The notes beneath the pieces are model-generated. The model was given only the letters and a program-made list of their open reading frames with translations. It had not been told where the DNA came from and did no database searches. From Arthrobacter luteolus NBRC 107841 (GTDB lineage: Bacteria; Actinomycetota; Actinomycetes; Actinomycetales; Micrococcaceae): 64,000 nt of DNA. The stretch spans positions 372,001-436,000 of the forward strand of contig NZ_BCQM01000002.1 of the NCBI RefSeq assembly GCF_001552075.1. The letters are read 5' to 3'. The position numbers were made by a program, and so were the translations under genes. Below are positions 18,319 to 29,826 of this stretch, piece after piece; the stretch's first letter is position 1, and each line of letters begins with the position of its first letter.

Positions 18319-19941
18319 ATGACGACACTGTCCTTTGAAGCGGCCGGGGCCGCCCGAGACGCTGTGGAAGCGAAGGTCCCTGGGCTGGTCCGCGACGAGG
18401 TAGCTTCGCGGCTGCTCGCGCAGGACTCCACCCTGTGGGGCCCCGACGCCGAAGCTGAAGCCGCCATCCGGCTTGGTTGGCTGAACCCCTCGGAGCATTC
18501 CCGGCCGCTGCTGGGACAGATCCGTGCGCTCCGCGGCGAACTCGCTGCTGAAGGGGTCACCCGCGTGGTCCTGGCCGGCATGGGCGGCTCGTCGCTGGCG
18601 CCGGAAGTCATCACCCGCACTGCCGGTGTGGACCTCACCGTCCTGGACTCCACCGATCCGGACTCCGTCGCTTCGGCCCTGGCCGAAGACCTGGCGGGGA
18701 CCGTGATCGTGGTGTCCTCCAAGTCGGGCTCCACTGTGGAGACCGACTCGCAGCGGCGTGCCTTTGAGGATGCCTTCACCAAGGCCGGAATCGATGCCGC
18801 ATCACGCATTGTTGTGGTGACCGATCCCGGTTCCCCGCTCGACGGCGCGGCCCGCGAGGCCGGCTACCGGGCAGTCTTCAACGCTGATCCGAACGTTGGC
18901 GGGCGCTATTCGGCGCTCACCGCGTTTGGCCTGGTGCCCTCCGGGCTGGCCGGTGCGGATATCGAAGCCCTGCTGGATGCCGCCGAGGACACCGCCGAAA
19001 TGCTGAGCGGCGACGATGTGGATAACATCGGGCTCGCCCTTGGCGCTGCCCTGGGCGGGACGGACCCGCTGCGCAACAAGATCGTGATCGTCGACGAGAA
19101 TTCCGGCCTGGCCGGATTCCCCGACTGGGCTGAACAGCTGATCGCGGAGTCCACCGGCAAGCTTGGCACCGGGGTTCTTCCGGTCGCCGTTGAGCCTGGG
19201 GCCCCGGAAATCCTCAGCAGCGCACCGGACGTCCTGGTCGTGCGGATCACCGCGCCGGATTCGGATGCCCTTCCGGAGGGTAACCAGGTGGTTGTCTCCG
19301 GAAGCCTCGGAGCGCAGATGATGCTGTGGGAGTACGCCACTGCTGTTGCCGGGCGCCTGCTGGGAATCAATCCGTTTGACCAGCCCGACGTCGAAGCCGC
19401 CAAGAAGGCGGCCCGCGGCCTGCTGGACGCACAGCCGAAGCCGGCAGCCCCGTCGTTTGTTGACGGTGCCATCGAGGTCCGGGCCGATCCCGCACTGCTC
19501 GGCGGTGCCACCACCCTCGACGGCGCGCTCCGTGCGCTCCTGCAGCAGCTCGGTGACGACGGCTACCTCAGCATCCAGGCTTACCTGGACCGGGCGGCCC
19601 AGGCCCCGCTGGAACAGCTGCGGCCCGAGCTGGCGCAGCTGACCGGCCGGCCGGTGACCTTCGGCTGGGGACCGCGCTTCCTGCACTCCACCGGCCAGTT
19701 CCACAAGGGCGGCCCGGCACAGGGTGCCTACCTGCAGATCACCGGGGCGCCTTCCCAGGACGTGCCGATTCCCGGCCGGCCCTTTACCTTCGGTGAGCTG
19801 ATCACCGCGCAGGCAGCAGGAGACGCCCAGGTCCTCGTCGACCACGGACGGCCTGTCCTGCGGCTGAATCTGCTGGACCGCGGCGCGGGAGCCGCGCAGC
19901 TGACTGAAACCATCAAGGGACTATCCAAGGACGGTAACTAG
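18319..19941 (+). CDS. pgi: Glucose-6-phosphate isomerase
   Basis: A 540-residue SIS-domain protein of the divergent Pgi type. Its phosphosugar-binding segments are visible as VLAGMGGSSLAPEV (residues ~89-102) and VVSSKSGSTVET (~133-144). A further conserved stretch is NRYSALTAFGLVPSGLAG-like near residue 200. It interconverts glucose 6-phosphate and fructose 6-phosphate, joining glycolysis with the pentose phosphate genes around it. It lies five bases after tal and three before zwf. Length agrees with actinobacterial homologues in this operon. Confidence 0.93.
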   Translation: MTTLSFEAAGAARDAVEAKVPGLVRDEVASRLLAQDSTLWGPDAEAEAAIRLGWLNPSEHSRPLLGQIRALRGELAAEGVTRVVLAGMGGSSLAPEVITRTAGVDLTVLDSTDPDSVASALAEDLAGTVIVVSSKSGSTVETDSQRRAFEDAFTKAGIDAASRIVVVTDPGSPLDGAAREAGYRAVFNADPNVGGRYSALTAFGLVPSGLAGADIEALLDAAEDTAEMLSGDDVDNIGLALGAALGGTDPLRNKIVIVDENSGLAGFPDWAEQLIAESTGKLGTGVLPVAVEPGAPEILSSAPDVLVVRITAPDSDALPEGNQVVVSGSLGAQMMLWEYATAVAGRLLGINPFDQPDVEAAKKAARGLLDAQPKPAAPSFVDGAIEVRADPALLGGATTLDGALRALLQQLGDDGYLSIQAYLDRAAQAPLEQLRPELAQLTGRPVTFGWGPRFLHSTGQFHKGGPAQGAYLQITGAPSQDVPIPGRPFTFGELITAQAAGDAQVLVDHGRPVLRLNLLDRGAGAAQLTETIKGLSKDGN

Positions 19942-19944
19942 CTG

Positions 19945-21489
19945 ATGTCCCATGAGCAAGACAACGGTTCCCCCAGCCCGTTGCGGGACCCGCGTGACCG
20001 GCGCCTGAGCCGGATCGCAGGTCCCTCTTCACTGGTAATTTTCGGTGTCACCGGAGACCTGGCCCGCAAGAAACTCATTCCGGCGGTCTACGACCTGGCC
20101 AACCGCGGCCTGCTTCCGCCAAGCTTCTCCATGGTCGGATTCGGCCGGCGGGAATGGAGCGACGCCGACTTCACCGCCTATGTGAAGGAAGCGGTGCAGG
20201 CGGGTTCCCGGACAGCATTCAGCGAAAGTGTCTGGGACCAGCTGGTCGAAGGCATCCGCTTTGTGCAGGGCGGCTTCGACGACGACCAGGCGTTCGACAA
20301 ACTCCGCACCACGCTCGAGGAACTGGACGCGAAGCGCGGCACCCGCGGCAACGTGGCGTTCTACCTGTCAGTCCCGCCGAAGAGCTTCGAGCAGGTATGC
20401 CAGCAGCTCTCCAGCCATGGACTGGCGGATTCGGCCGAAGGCCAGTGGCGCCGTGTTGTCATTGAGAAGCCGTTCGGCCATGACCTCCAGTCCGCCCGGG
20501 ACCTGAACCAAGTGGTTGAGGCAGTCTTCCCTGCCGATTCGGTTTTCCGGATCGACCACTATCTGGGCAAGGAAACGGTCCAGAACATCCTGGCGCTGCG
20601 CTTCGCGAACCAGCTCTTCGAACCGATCTGGAACGCCAACTATGTTGACCACGTCCAGATCACTATGGCCGAGGACATCGGCATCGGCGGGCGCGCCGGC
20701 TATTACGACGGCGTCGGGGCTGCCCGCGACGTGATCCAGAACCACCTGCTCCAGCTGCTGGCGCTCACGGCGATGGAAGAGCCCATCTCCTTCGACGCAG
20801 CCCACCTGCGCGCCGAGAAGGAAAAGGTCCTGGCCGCCGTCCGGCTGCCCAAGGACCTCTCCACGCATTCGGCCCGCGGCCAGTACACCGGCGGTTGGCA
20901 GGGCGGCGAAAAGGTTACCGGATTCCTGGAGGAAGAAGGCTTCAATCCGGAATCCAAGACCGAAACGTTCGCGGCGATCCGGCTGGACATCAATACCCGG
21001 CGCTGGGCCGGAGTACCGTTCTACCTGCGCGCCGGCAAACGTCTGGGACGCCGTGTCACCGAGATCGCCGTCGTTTTCAAGCGGGCACCGAACCTTCTGT
21101 TCCGGGATCACGAAGAGGACGACTTCGGCCAGAACGCCGTCGTCATCCGCGTGCAGCCGGACGAAGGCGCCACGATCCGGTTCGGCTCCAAGGTGCCGGG
21201 AACCCAGATGGAAGTCCGGGACGTTTCCATGGACTTCGGCTACGGACATTCCTTCACGGAGTCCAGCCCGGAGGCCTACGAGCGGCTCATCCTCGACGTC
21301 CTGCTCGGCGAACCGCCGTTGTTCCCGCGGCACGAAGAGGTGGAGCTGTCCTGGAAGATCGTGGATCCGTTCGAGGAATACTGGGCGTCCCTGGATGAAC
21401 AGCCGGAGCCGTACGCCCCCGGGAGCTGGGGCCCGCCCTCAGCTGCCGAACTGCTTGCCCGCGACGGAAGGACCTGGAGAAGGCCGTGA
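19945..21489 (+). CDS. zwf: Glucose-6-phosphate 1-dehydrogenase
   Basis: A 514-residue NADP-dependent dehydrogenase. The nucleotide-binding motif VIFGVTGDLARKKLIPAVYD lies at residues ~31-50 and the active-site signature RIDHYLGKETVQN near residue 205. It commits glucose 6-phosphate to the oxidative pentose phosphate pathway. Its TGA overlaps the GTG of opcA, whose product is known in other organisms to support assembly or activity of this enzyme. Confidence 0.98.
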   Translation: MSHEQDNGSPSPLRDPRDRRLSRIAGPSSLVIFGVTGDLARKKLIPAVYDLANRGLLPPSFSMVGFGRREWSDADFTAYVKEAVQAGSRTAFSESVWDQLVEGIRFVQGGFDDDQAFDKLRTTLEELDAKRGTRGNVAFYLSVPPKSFEQVCQQLSSHGLADSAEGQWRRVVIEKPFGHDLQSARDLNQVVEAVFPADSVFRIDHYLGKETVQNILALRFANQLFEPIWNANYVDHVQITMAEDIGIGGRAGYYDGVGAARDVIQNHLLQLLALTAMEEPISFDAAHLRAEKEKVLAAVRLPKDLSTHSARGQYTGGWQGGEKVTGFLEEEGFNPESKTETFAAIRLDINTRRWAGVPFYLRAGKRLGRRVTEIAVVFKRAPNLLFRDHEEDDFGQNAVVIRVQPDEGATIRFGSKVPGTQMEVRDVSMDFGYGHSFTESSPEAYERLILDVLLGEPPLFPRHEEVELSWKIVDPFEEYWASLDEQPEPYAPGSWGPPSAAELLARDGRTWRRP

Positions 21490-22421
21490 TTGTTGAGCTG
21501 CCAGACACCACCACGTCCAAGGTGTCGAAGAAAATTGTTGCCATGCGGGACAAGGGCGGTGTGGTGGCCCTGGGCCGCGTCCTGACCCTCGTCATCGTCG
21601 CTAAGCCCGATTTCGTGGAAGAAGCCATCGACGCGGCAAACGCCGCCAGCCGGGAACACCCCTGCCGGATCATCGTCCTGGTGGCAGGTTCACCGGACGA
21701 GCCCTCCCGGCTGGACGCCCAGATCCGCGTTGGCGGTGACGCCGGCGCCTCCGAGGTCATCCTGCTGTACGGCTACGGTGAGCTGGCCGCCGAGAGCGAG
21801 TCGCTGGTCTCGGCCCTGCTGCTGCCGGACGCACCGATCGTGGCCTGGTGGCCGCACGGCGTCCCCAAATCCGCGGCCTCCACTCCCCTGGGCCGCATCG
21901 CTCACCGGCGCATCACCGATGCCGCGAATGAGGCGAATCCGAAGCAGGCGCTGCTGGACCTCAGCCACAGCTACCAGGCCGGCGACACGGACCTGAGCTG
22001 GACCCGGCTGACGCATTGGCGGATCCAGCTGGCAGCCGTGCTGGAGCAGAACGGCTCCAGCGGCATCCGTTCAATCACGGTGGAGGGAGCCTCGGATTCC
22101 GCGAGTACCTTCCTGCTGGCTGCCTGGCTGAAGAATGCCCTCCGCGTCCCGGTGGAGATCATTGAGGATAAGGCCGGTAGCGGCATGCGGCGGGTACGGC
22201 TGGAACGTGACGCCGGGATGATCGAGCTGTACCGGCCTGACGGCAGTACGGCCTACCTCACCCAGCCCGGGCAGCCCGAACAGCGGATAGCCCTGCCCCG
22301 GCGGAACCTGCACGAGTGCCTGGCCGAAGAACTCCGCCGGCTGGATCCTGACGAAGTATTCGGAGAAGTACTAACGCAGGGACTGGCTGCGTGCCTGATC
22401 CCGGAACGGATTGACGCATGA
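21486..22421 (+). CDS. opcA: Glucose-6-phosphate dehydrogenase assembly protein OpcA
   Basis: A 311-residue soluble protein matching OpcA: an N-terminal VIVELPDTTTSKVSKKI, a middle ADAPIVAWWP-like block (here LLPDAPIVAWWPHG, residues ~113-126) and LDLSHSYQAGDTDLSWTRLTHWR. The GTG start at 21486 overlaps the zwf stop by GTGA. It is immediately followed by pgl, overlapping by ATGA, so zwf-opcA-pgl is tightly coupled. Confidence 0.95.
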   Translation: MIVELPDTTTSKVSKKIVAMRDKGGVVALGRVLTLVIVAKPDFVEEAIDAANAASREHPCRIIVLVAGSPDEPSRLDAQIRVGGDAGASEVILLYGYGELAAESESLVSALLLPDAPIVAWWPHGVPKSAASTPLGRIAHRRITDAANEANPKQALLDLSHSYQAGDTDLSWTRLTHWRIQLAAVLEQNGSSGIRSITVEGASDSASTFLLAAWLKNALRVPVEIIEDKAGSGMRRVRLERDAGMIELYRPDGSTAYLTQPGQPEQRIALPRRNLHECLAEELRRLDPDEVFGEVLTQGLAACLIPERIDA

Positions 22422-23221
22422 GGCAATTCCCCAACGGTGTGAGCATCCACCCCGACTTCGAAGCCCTCTGCAGTGCAACTGCGGGCCGTATGATCACGAA
22501 ACTGGTGGACGTGCAGAGCCGGCGGGGAGAGGCCACTGTGGTACTGACCGGCGGGAGCGCAGGCATCGCGGTGCTGGCCGCCGTGGCAGCTGCCCCCGCA
22601 CGTACCGCGGTGGACTGGAGCCGGGTGAACTTCTGGTGGGGTGACGAGCGGTTTATTGCCGCTGACTCTCCGGACCGCAACGCCCGGGCGGCTTGGGAGG
22701 CCATGCTGGAGCCCCTGGGAGTTGATCCGGTGCGGGTCCACGAGGTTCCCTCCACCGAAGGCGCCAGCGACGTCGAAGCAGCGGCTGCGGCGTATGCCGG
22801 GGAACTGGCTGCAGTGGCCGCGGCAGAGGAGCTCGCGGCAGGGTTTGAGGAGATCGACCCGCGTCTTCCGCGGTTCGATGTCCTGCTCCTGGGGGTGGGG
22901 CCAGATGCGCACGTCGCGTCCCTGTTCCCGGAAATGGCCGGTATCCGCACCACCGGCGAGACCGTCGTCGCGGTGCGCGACTCCCCCAAGCCGCCGCCGG
23001 AGCGCGTGTCGCTGACGCTGGAAGCGATCAACACCGCCGAAGAGGTCTGGCTGGTGGTGGCCGGCGAGGACAAGGCCGGAGCCGTGGGCCTGGCCTTGGC
23101 CGGTGCCGGTCCGGTCCAGGTCCCTGCAGCCGGCGCACAGGGCCGGGCGAAGACCCGGTGGCTGGTTGACCAGGCGGCTGCTTCGCAGCTCCCGGACCGG
23201 CTGCTGGAGTCCGGGAACTAG
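22418..23221 (+). CDS. pgl: 6-phosphogluconolactonase
   Basis: A 267-residue protein of the sugar-phosphate isomerase-like fold with VVLTGGSAGIAVL (residues ~40-52), WWGDERFIAADSPDRN (~74-89) and LLLGVGPDAHVASLFP (~157-172), the three DevB-type lactonase motifs. It hydrolyses the product of Zwf. Last gene of the operon; a strong terminator follows within 60 bases. Confidence 0.96.
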   Translation: MRQFPNGVSIHPDFEALCSATAGRMITKLVDVQSRRGEATVVLTGGSAGIAVLAAVAAAPARTAVDWSRVNFWWGDERFIAADSPDRNARAAWEAMLEPLGVDPVRVHEVPSTEGASDVEAAAAAYAGELAAVAAAEELAAGFEEIDPRLPRFDVLLLGVGPDAHVASLFPEMAGIRTTGETVVAVRDSPKPPPERVSLTLEAINTAEEVWLVVAGEDKAGAVGLALAGAGPVQVPAAGAQGRAKTRWLVDQAAASQLPDRLLESGN

Positions 23222-23259
23222 GACTCCGGGCAAGGCCAGCTAAGACCTGCCGTTACCAG

Positions 23260-23303
23260 CATGAGAGTGGCCCCGGATCTAATGATCCGGGGCCACTCTC
23301 ATG
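23260..23303. terminator. Perfect bidirectional terminator, pgl / secG
   Basis: A 20-bp perfect inverted repeat (23260-23279 and 23284-23303) with loop TAAT lies in the convergent gap between pgl and secG. One of the strongest hairpins in the window. Confidence 0.92.
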
Positions 23304-23390
23304 TGTAGGCTGACGCCTGTACAAGCTGATTAAGGCTGCCGCCGCGCCCGCTGCCTGAGCGGCCGGGGCGGCAGATCTGCCGGGAGGGTC

Positions 23391-23642
23391 CTAGGACTCG
23401 CCGGAAAAACGCTGGATCAGGCCGAGGGCAATGATGACCAGGCCCCAGGAGAGGCCCAGCACCACGGTGAAGCGGTTGAGGTTCTTCTCCGCGACACCGG
23501 AAGAACCCATGCTGGTGCTCATACCCCCGCCGAACATGTCCGACATACCGCCGCCGCGGCCCTTGTGAAGAAGGATCAGGAAGGTGAGCAGCAAGCTGGT
23601 CAGGCCAAGCAGAACCAGCAGGATGATCTTCAGAATTTCCAC
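23391..23642 (-). CDS. secG: Preprotein translocase subunit SecG
   Basis: An 83-residue protein with two membrane segments (residues ~3-24 and ~56-76) separated by the SecG-type loop HKGRGGGMSDMFGGG. It is the accessory subunit of the SecYEG channel in the cytoplasmic membrane. Location after gap-pgk-tpi is the usual actinobacterial arrangement, and transcription probably continues from tpiA across 53 bases. Confidence 0.95.
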   Translation of the reverse strand: MEILKIILLVLLGLTSLLLTFLILLHKGRGGGMSDMFGGGMSTSMGSSGVAEKNLNRFTVVLGLSWGLVIIALGLIQRFSGES

Positions 23643-23695
23643 TTACGGCCTTTCACGGGTGACACATTGAATTGGAGACGCTGCCGCTGCGCAGG

Positions 23696-24511
23696 TCAGT
23701 CGGTCACCAGGTGTTGTTCGAACCTGACAATATTAGCAAATTCGGCTACGTCCAAACTGGCACCGCCCACCAGCACGCCGTCCACGTCACGCTCCTTGAG
23801 GATGCTGGCGGCATTGGCAGCCTTCACCGATCCCCCGTAGAGCAGCCGGACCTTGGCGGCAACGGCGTCGTCGTACAGATCTGCGAGTTCTGCGCGGATG
23901 GTGCTGCACATTTCCTGGGCGTCCTCCGGGCCTGCCACCTCGCCGGTGCCGATGGCCCAGACCGGTTCGTACGCGATGACCAGGCGTGATACTTCCTCAG
24001 CTGACAACCCCACCAGGTCGTTGCGCACCTGTTCCAGGGTGTGAAGCAGGTGGTTGCCGGCCTGCCGTTCGGCGAGGCCTTCGCCAACGCAGAGCACCGG
24101 AACCAGGTTGTTCCGGAACGCGGCCTGGAGCTTGGCATTCAGCAGGGCGTCCGATTCACCGTGCACGCTCCGACGTTCGCTGTGCCCGACCAGGACATAG
24201 CTGCAGCCCAGCCGGGACAGGAACTGCCCGGAGATGTCTCCGGTGAAGGCGCCGGAATCTTCCGGGGAGAGGTCCTGGGCGCCGTAAGCCACCTTGAGCT
24301 TGTCCCCCTGCACCAGGGTCTGGGTGCTGCGCAGGTCGGTGAACGGAGGGAAGACCACAACTTCAACACGGCTGAAGTCGTGCTTGGCGTCACTCAGTGT
24401 CCAAGCCAGTTTCTGCAGCAGCGTAATGCCCTGCACATGGTCCATGTTCATTTTCCAGTTGCCCGCGATCAGCGGTGTGCGGTCGAACTTGCCGTTGGTC
24501 GAGGTTGTCAT
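23696..24511 (-). CDS. tpiA: Triosephosphate isomerase
   Basis: A 271-residue TIM-barrel enzyme. It has [12 protein letters not shown] after a ~13-residue N-terminal extension, the electrophilic His region [12 protein letters not shown] and the catalytic Glu in [14 protein letters not shown]. The phosphate-binding [10 protein letters not shown] lies near the end. It interconverts dihydroxyacetone phosphate and glyceraldehyde 3-phosphate. It lies 86 bases downstream of pgk. Confidence 0.97.
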   Translation of the reverse strand: MTTSTNGKFDRTPLIAGNWKMNMDHVQGITLLQKLAWTLSDAKHDFSRVEVVVFPPFTDLRSTQTLVQGDKLKVAYGAQDLSPEDSGAFTGDISGQFLSRLGCSYVLVGHSERRSVHGESDALLNAKLQAAFRNNLVPVLCVGEGLAERQAGNHLLHTLEQVRNDLVGLSAEEVSRLVIAYEPVWAIGTGEVAGPEDAQEMCSTIRAELADLYDDAVAAKVRLLYGGSVKAANAASILKERDVDGVLVGGASLDVAEFANIVRFEQHLVTD

Positions 24512-24597
24512 CTCTGCTCCGGTTCGGTTGGGTTAGGGTGTCCTGGCGCGGACATGGGAACGGGTCCGCCGGCCAAGGACCGGCGGACCCGAAAGGG

Positions 24598-25824
24598 TTA
24601 TTTGTCGAGGACGGCGATGCCCGGGAGTTCCTTGCCCTCGAGGTATTCCAGGCTGGCGCCGCCGCCGGTGGAGATGTGCCCGAAGTCGGAGTCGGAGAAT
24701 CCCAGTTTGCGCACGGCTGCCGCAGAGTCTCCGCCGCCCACCACTGTGAGCCCGGAGCACGCCTTCAAACCTTCGGCAACGGCCTTCGTCCCGTTGGCGA
24801 ACGCATCGAATTCGAAGACCCCCATGGGGCCGTTCCAGAACACCGTGGCACCCGAACGGATACGATCGCTGAAGGCGGCCGCTGAGTCGGGTCCGATGTC
24901 GAGGCCGGTCCCGGAGGCACCGAAGCTGCTGCCCTCGATGGCAGAGGCCGGGACAACCTCGTGCTGGGCATCCGGTGCAAACCTGTCCGCCACCACGATG
25001 TCAGTGGGCAGGACAAACTCGCAGCCGGCCGCCGCCGCACGGGAAAGGTAGTCCTTCACGGTCTCGATCTGGTCCTCTTCCAGCAAAGAGGCCCCCACCT
25101 TGTATCCCTGAGCGGCCAGGAAGGTGTAAACCATGCCCCCGCCGATCAGGAGATAGTCGGCCCGGGTCATGAGGTTCTCGATCACGGCCAGCTTGTCCGA
25201 GACCTTGGAACCACCCAGCACCACAACGTACGGCTTGGCCGGGTCCGAGGTCAGCCGGGAAAGTACCTCGAGTTCCGAGCGGACCAGGTTTCCCTCGTAC
25301 GCGGGGAGGACTTCGGCAATGTCGTACACGCTGGCGTGCCTGCGGTGCACGGCGCCAAAGGCATCGTCCACGTAGGCGCCGGTCCCGCCGGTGAGTCCGG
25401 CCAGTTCGTGGGCCAGTTCCCTGCGCTGGGCGTCGTCCTTGGAGGTTTCCCGGGCATCAAACCGGATGTTCTGGAGCACCAGGACGCTTCCCGCCGCGAG
25501 GCCGGCAGCGCGTTCCCGGGCGCTGGGGCCGGTCACGTCGTCGGCGAACTCGACAGCGAAGGGTGCAAGTTCGTCGAGCCGGTCCACGGCGGGGCGCAGG
25601 CTGTACTTCTCGTCCGGCTGGCCCTTGGGCCGGCCGAGGTGGGCCATGACAATGACTTTGGCGCCGCGCTCCACCAGCAGCTGCAGGGTTGGAATCGAGG
25701 CGCGGATGCGGCCGTCGTCGGTAACCCGGCCGTTGTCCAGCGGTACGTTCAGGTCGGAACGGACAAGCACGTATCTGTTGTCAACGCCATCGCTGAGCAG
25801 TTCGTCGAGTGTCTTGATTGTCAT
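24598..25824 (-). CDS. pgk: Phosphoglycerate kinase
   Basis: A 408-residue two-domain kinase with [12 protein letters not shown] near residue 20, AHLGRPKG near residue 60, the hinge-region [13 protein letters not shown] near residue 205 and the C-terminal GGGDSAAAV phosphate loop. Generates ATP from 1,3-bisphosphoglycerate. Lies 39 bases downstream of gap. Confidence 0.97.
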   Translation of the reverse strand: MTIKTLDELLSDGVDNRYVLVRSDLNVPLDNGRVTDDGRIRASIPTLQLLVERGAKVIVMAHLGRPKGQPDEKYSLRPAVDRLDELAPFAVEFADDVTGPSARERAAGLAAGSVLVLQNIRFDARETSKDDAQRRELAHELAGLTGGTGAYVDDAFGAVHRRHASVYDIAEVLPAYEGNLVRSELEVLSRLTSDPAKPYVVVLGGSKVSDKLAVIENLMTRADYLLIGGGMVYTFLAAQGYKVGASLLEEDQIETVKDYLSRAAAAGCEFVLPTDIVVADRFAPDAQHEVVPASAIEGSSFGASGTGLDIGPDSAAAFSDRIRSGATVFWNGPMGVFEFDAFANGTKAVAEGLKACSGLTVVGGGDSAAAVRKLGFSDSDFGHISTGGGASLEYLEGKELPGIAVLDK

Positions 25825-25863
25825 GTCTACCTTTGTTTTCTCTCTGCCGTGCGGGCGGTGGGG

Positions 25864-26931
<1,068 letters not shown>

Positions 26932-27024
26932 TCAGTTGACTTCGCAGGAGCGGCGGGCCGGACCTGCGCCGGCGCACGGACTGCCTTCAGGCACTGCATG
27001 AGCCGTTGCTTCATCTTACGCGTT

Positions 27025-27053
27025 GGTGCCGCCGGTATGTGACCGGCGGCACC
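27025..27053 (-). terminator. Terminator after sodA
   Basis: A perfect 12-bp inverted repeat (27025-27036 and 27042-27053) with a 5-base loop lies 25 bases beyond the sodA stop and upstream of gap. It probably separates the two transcription units. Confidence 0.75.
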
Positions 27054-27077
27054 CAATTTGGCGCGTGCCTGCCGTGA

Positions 27078-27704
27078 TTAGGCGGGCAGGATCAGCTTCG
27101 AAGCGCCGGTGCGTGCAGCGTCGAAACGGGCTGCGACGTCGGCCCAGTTGACGATGTTCCAGAATGCTTTGACGTAGTCAGCCTTGACGTTGACGTAGTC
27201 GAGGTAGAAGGCGTGCTCCCACATATCCAGCATCAGCAGGGGAACGGTGCCCACGGGGATGTTGCCCTGCTGATCGTAGAGCTGCTCGATGACAAGGTTG
27301 CCGCCGAGGGGCTCGTAGGCCAGGATGGCCCAGCCGGAACCCTGCAGCGAGTTCGCCGCTGCCGTGAACTGGCCACGGAAGGCGTCGAAGGAACCGAAGA
27401 AGTCGTCGATGGCCGCTGCGAGCTCGCCGACAGGCTTGTCTCCGCCTTCAGGCGAGAGGTTGTTCCAGAAGATGGAGTGGTTCGTGTGGCCACCGAGGTG
27501 GAACGCGAGGTCCTTGGACAGCTTCGGGATGGTGCCGAAGTCGCCCTTCTCCCGGGCTTCTGCCATCTGGGCGAGGGCGGTGTTGGCGCCGGCGACGTAG
27601 GTGGCGTGGTGCTTGTCGTGGTGCAGTTCCATGATGCGCGCAGAGATGTGCGGTTCCAGCGCAGCGTAGTCGTACGGCAGTTCAGGCAGTGTGTATTCGT
27701 TCAC
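27078..27704 (-). CDS. sodA: Superoxide dismutase (Mn/Fe family)
   Basis: A 208-residue protein with the family N-terminus [19 protein letters not shown] and metal ligands in [20 protein letters not shown] and [11 protein letters not shown]. It dismutates superoxide in the cytoplasm; it has no signal peptide. The GTG start has a GGAGG ribosome site six bases upstream. It sits between gap and whiA; with terminators on both sides it appears to be its own unit. Confidence 0.96.
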   Translation of the reverse strand: MNEYTLPELPYDYAALEPHISARIMELHHDKHHATYVAGANTALAQMAEAREKGDFGTIPKLSKDLAFHLGGHTNHSIFWNNLSPEGGDKPVGELAAAIDDFFGSFDAFRGQFTAAANSLQGSGWAILAYEPLGGNLVIEQLYDQQGNIPVGTVPLLMLDMWEHAFYLDYVNVKADYVKAFWNIVNWADVAARFDAARTGASKLILPA

Positions 27705-27735
27705 GAAAATCCTCCGTTGATTGTCGGATCCATTA

Positions 27736-27758
27736 TCCGGACGGCTTTTCCATCCGGA
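27736..27758 (-). terminator. Hairpin between whiA and sodA
   Basis: Arms TCCGGACGG (27736-27744) and CCATCCGGA (27750-27758) pair with one G-T, around CTTTT. Position fits either a terminator for the whiA operon or a leader structure of sodA, whose start is only 32 bases away. Confidence 0.4.
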
Positions 27759-27809
27759 AGCTCATCGGGCTGAACAGGTCAGCAACCTTAGTCCATCCTA
27801 TGCGGGTGG

Positions 27810-28790
27810 CTACTGGTCAAGCATTTCAGGGGTCACATTTGCTTCGGTGCCAGGAATTCCCAGTTCACCTGCGCGTTTGTCGGCCATGGCCAGAAGACGC
27901 CGGATGCGGCCGGCAATGGCGTCCTTCGTCATGGGCGGGTCGGCCAGGCGTCCGAGTTCATCCAGGCTGGCCTGCTTGTGCCCCACCCGCAGTTCACCGG
28001 CATAACGCAGGTGTTCCGGGACGTCCTCCCCGAGGATTTCCAGGGCGCGTTCCACCCGGGCGCCGGCAGCGACGGCGGCCTGGGCCGAGCGGCGCAGGTT
28101 GGCGTCGTCGAAGTTGGCCAGGCGGTTGGCGGTGGCGCGGACTTCCTTGCGCATCCGCCGCTCTTCCCAGACCATCAGCGCGTCGTGCGCGCCCATCCGG
28201 GTGAGCAGGGCAGCGATGGTGTCTCCATCGCGGATCACCACGCGGTCCACACCGCGCACTTCGCGGGCCTTGGCCGCAATACCGATGCGCCGGGCGGCGC
28301 CGACCAGTGCCAGGGCAGCTTCCGGGCCGGGGCAGGTGACTTCCAGTGAGGAGGAGCGTCCGGGCTCGGTCAGGGACCCATGGGCAAGGAACGCCCCGCG
28401 CCAGACTGCCTCGGCGTCTGCGGCGGAGCCGTTCACGACGACGGACGGCAGTCCGCGGACGGGCCTCCCCCGGGCGTCCAGAAGCCCGGTCTGGCGGGCC
28501 AGGGACTCGCCGTCCTTCACGACCCGCACCACGTAGCGGTTTCCGCGCCGCAGCCCCGAACCCGTGACTACCACGATGTCACTCGCGTGGCCGTAGACCT
28601 CGGCAATCGCCGCACGCAGCCGCCGGGCCGTCGAAGCGAGGTCAACCTCGGCCTCGATGACGATGCGGCCCGAAATGATGTGAAGACCTCCCGCAAAGCG
28701 CAGCATTGCCGAAACTTCGGCTTTTCGAACTGAGGACTTTTTCACGGTCAGACGTGAGAGTTCCTCTTTGACTGCAGCAGTCAGCGCCAC
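27810..28790 (-). CDS. whiA: Sporulation/cell-division regulator WhiA
   Basis: A 326-residue protein, the typical WhiA length, combining an N-terminal degenerate LAGLIDADG homing-endonuclease-like domain ([11 protein letters not shown] ... GGLHI ...) and a C-terminal helix-turn-helix ([22 protein letters not shown], then [17 protein letters not shown]). In Streptomyces WhiA is a transcription factor of division genes. The GTG at 28790 was chosen because AGGAG lies seven bases upstream. It is 10 bases after yvcK in a conserved whiA-yvcK-rapZ cluster. Confidence 0.95.
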   Translation of the reverse strand: MALTAAVKEELSRLTVKKSSVRKAEVSAMLRFAGGLHIISGRIVIEAEVDLASTARRLRAAIAEVYGHASDIVVVTGSGLRRGNRYVVRVVKDGESLARQTGLLDARGRPVRGLPSVVVNGSAADAEAVWRGAFLAHGSLTEPGRSSSLEVTCPGPEAALALVGAARRIGIAAKAREVRGVDRVVIRDGDTIAALLTRMGAHDALMVWEERRMRKEVRATANRLANFDDANLRRSAQAAVAAGARVERALEILGEDVPEHLRYAGELRVGHKQASLDELGRLADPPMTKDAIAGRIRRLLAMADKRAGELGIPGTEANVTPEMLDQ

Positions 28791-28800
28791 AAATACACTC

Positions 28801-29826
28801 CTAGCTTTCCCCGAAAATATCGTGATAGGCGGCTGCCAGACGCAGCGGATCATGGATCGGCCGCCCGGCCGCTGCCCCTACCTTACCGAAGACCGGACGG
28901 GCCCCCATTTCGGCGGCCGCCGCTGCGAAGGCCCCGCGGTCCTCCACCACCGCCGGATCTGCCAGCACCACGTCCACCTTGAACCCGGGCGCATAGCGCC
29001 GGATCACCTGGAGGTGGTCGACGGCGGTCATCCCCGACGTCTCCTTGGTTTCGTTGCTGAGGTTCATGGTCAGGCACCGGCGGGCCCGGGTGTCGCACAG
29101 GGCTTCACGCATTTCCGGCAGCAGCAGGTGCGGCAGCACGGAGGTGTACCAGGAGCCGGGTCCCAGGATCACCCAGTCCGCCCGCCGGATCGCGGAGACC
29201 GCTTCCGTGCAGGCGGGCGCATCCGGAGGCAGCAGGCGGACATTGACAACATTCGAGTGTGTTCCGGCAACGGCCAGTTCCGCCTGCCCGGTGACGGTTT
29301 CGTGCCGGAGCCCGGAACCGGTCAGCCGCAGGACGTCGCCCTCAATGGTCAGCGGGACCGTGGACATGGGCAGCACCTGGCCGCGCGCACCGAGCAGGGC
29401 GCCGGCCCATTGGAGCCCCGCGACGGGGTCCCCCAGCAGCTCCCAGAGAGTGACAATCAGCAGGTTTCCCAGCGCATGGTTGTCCAGGGCGCCGTCGACG
29501 CCGGGGCGGGAGCGGAACCGGTGCTGCATCACGTCCCGCCAGGTGCGTCCCCAGTCGGTGTCATCGCAGAGGGCTGACAGCGCCATCCGCAGGTCTCCTG
29601 GCGGCAGCACATCGAGTTCCTCGCGGAGCCGGCCGGAGGATCCGCCGTTGTCAGCAACGGTGACGACGGCGGTCAGATCCGTGGTGAGCAGGCGCAGCGC
29701 GGAGAGGGAGGCAGACAGACCGTGGCCGCCGCCCAGCGCCACGACCGCCGGAGGTTTCCCTCCTCCCGGGGGACGGAGGGACCCGCCTTCGGGAAGGATG
29801 GGGATGGGGCCGGTAAGGAACCCCAC
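28801..29826 (-). CDS. yvcK: YvcK family (gluconeogenesis factor / CofD-like) protein
   Basis: A 341-residue protein with [18 protein letters not shown] (residues ~28-45), [14 protein letters not shown] and DLRMALSAL, typical of the YvcK/CofD fold that binds UDP-sugars. In other bacteria YvcK/CuvA influences cell envelope metabolism. The GTG start directly abuts the rapZ stop, so it is translated from the same message. A ~25-residue Pro/Gly-rich N-terminal stretch precedes the domain. Confidence 0.93.
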   Translation of the reverse strand: MGFLTGPIPILPEGGSLRPPGGGKPPAVVALGGGHGLSASLSALRLLTTDLTAVVTVADNGGSSGRLREELDVLPPGDLRMALSALCDDTDWGRTWRDVMQHRFRSRPGVDGALDNHALGNLLIVTLWELLGDPVAGLQWAGALLGARGQVLPMSTVPLTIEGDVLRLTGSGLRHETVTGQAELAVAGTHSNVVNVRLLPPDAPACTEAVSAIRRADWVILGPGSWYTSVLPHLLLPEMREALCDTRARRCLTMNLSNETKETSGMTAVDHLQVIRRYAPGFKVDVVLADPAVVEDRGAFAAAAAEMGARPVFGKVGAAAGRPIHDPLRLAAAYHDIFGES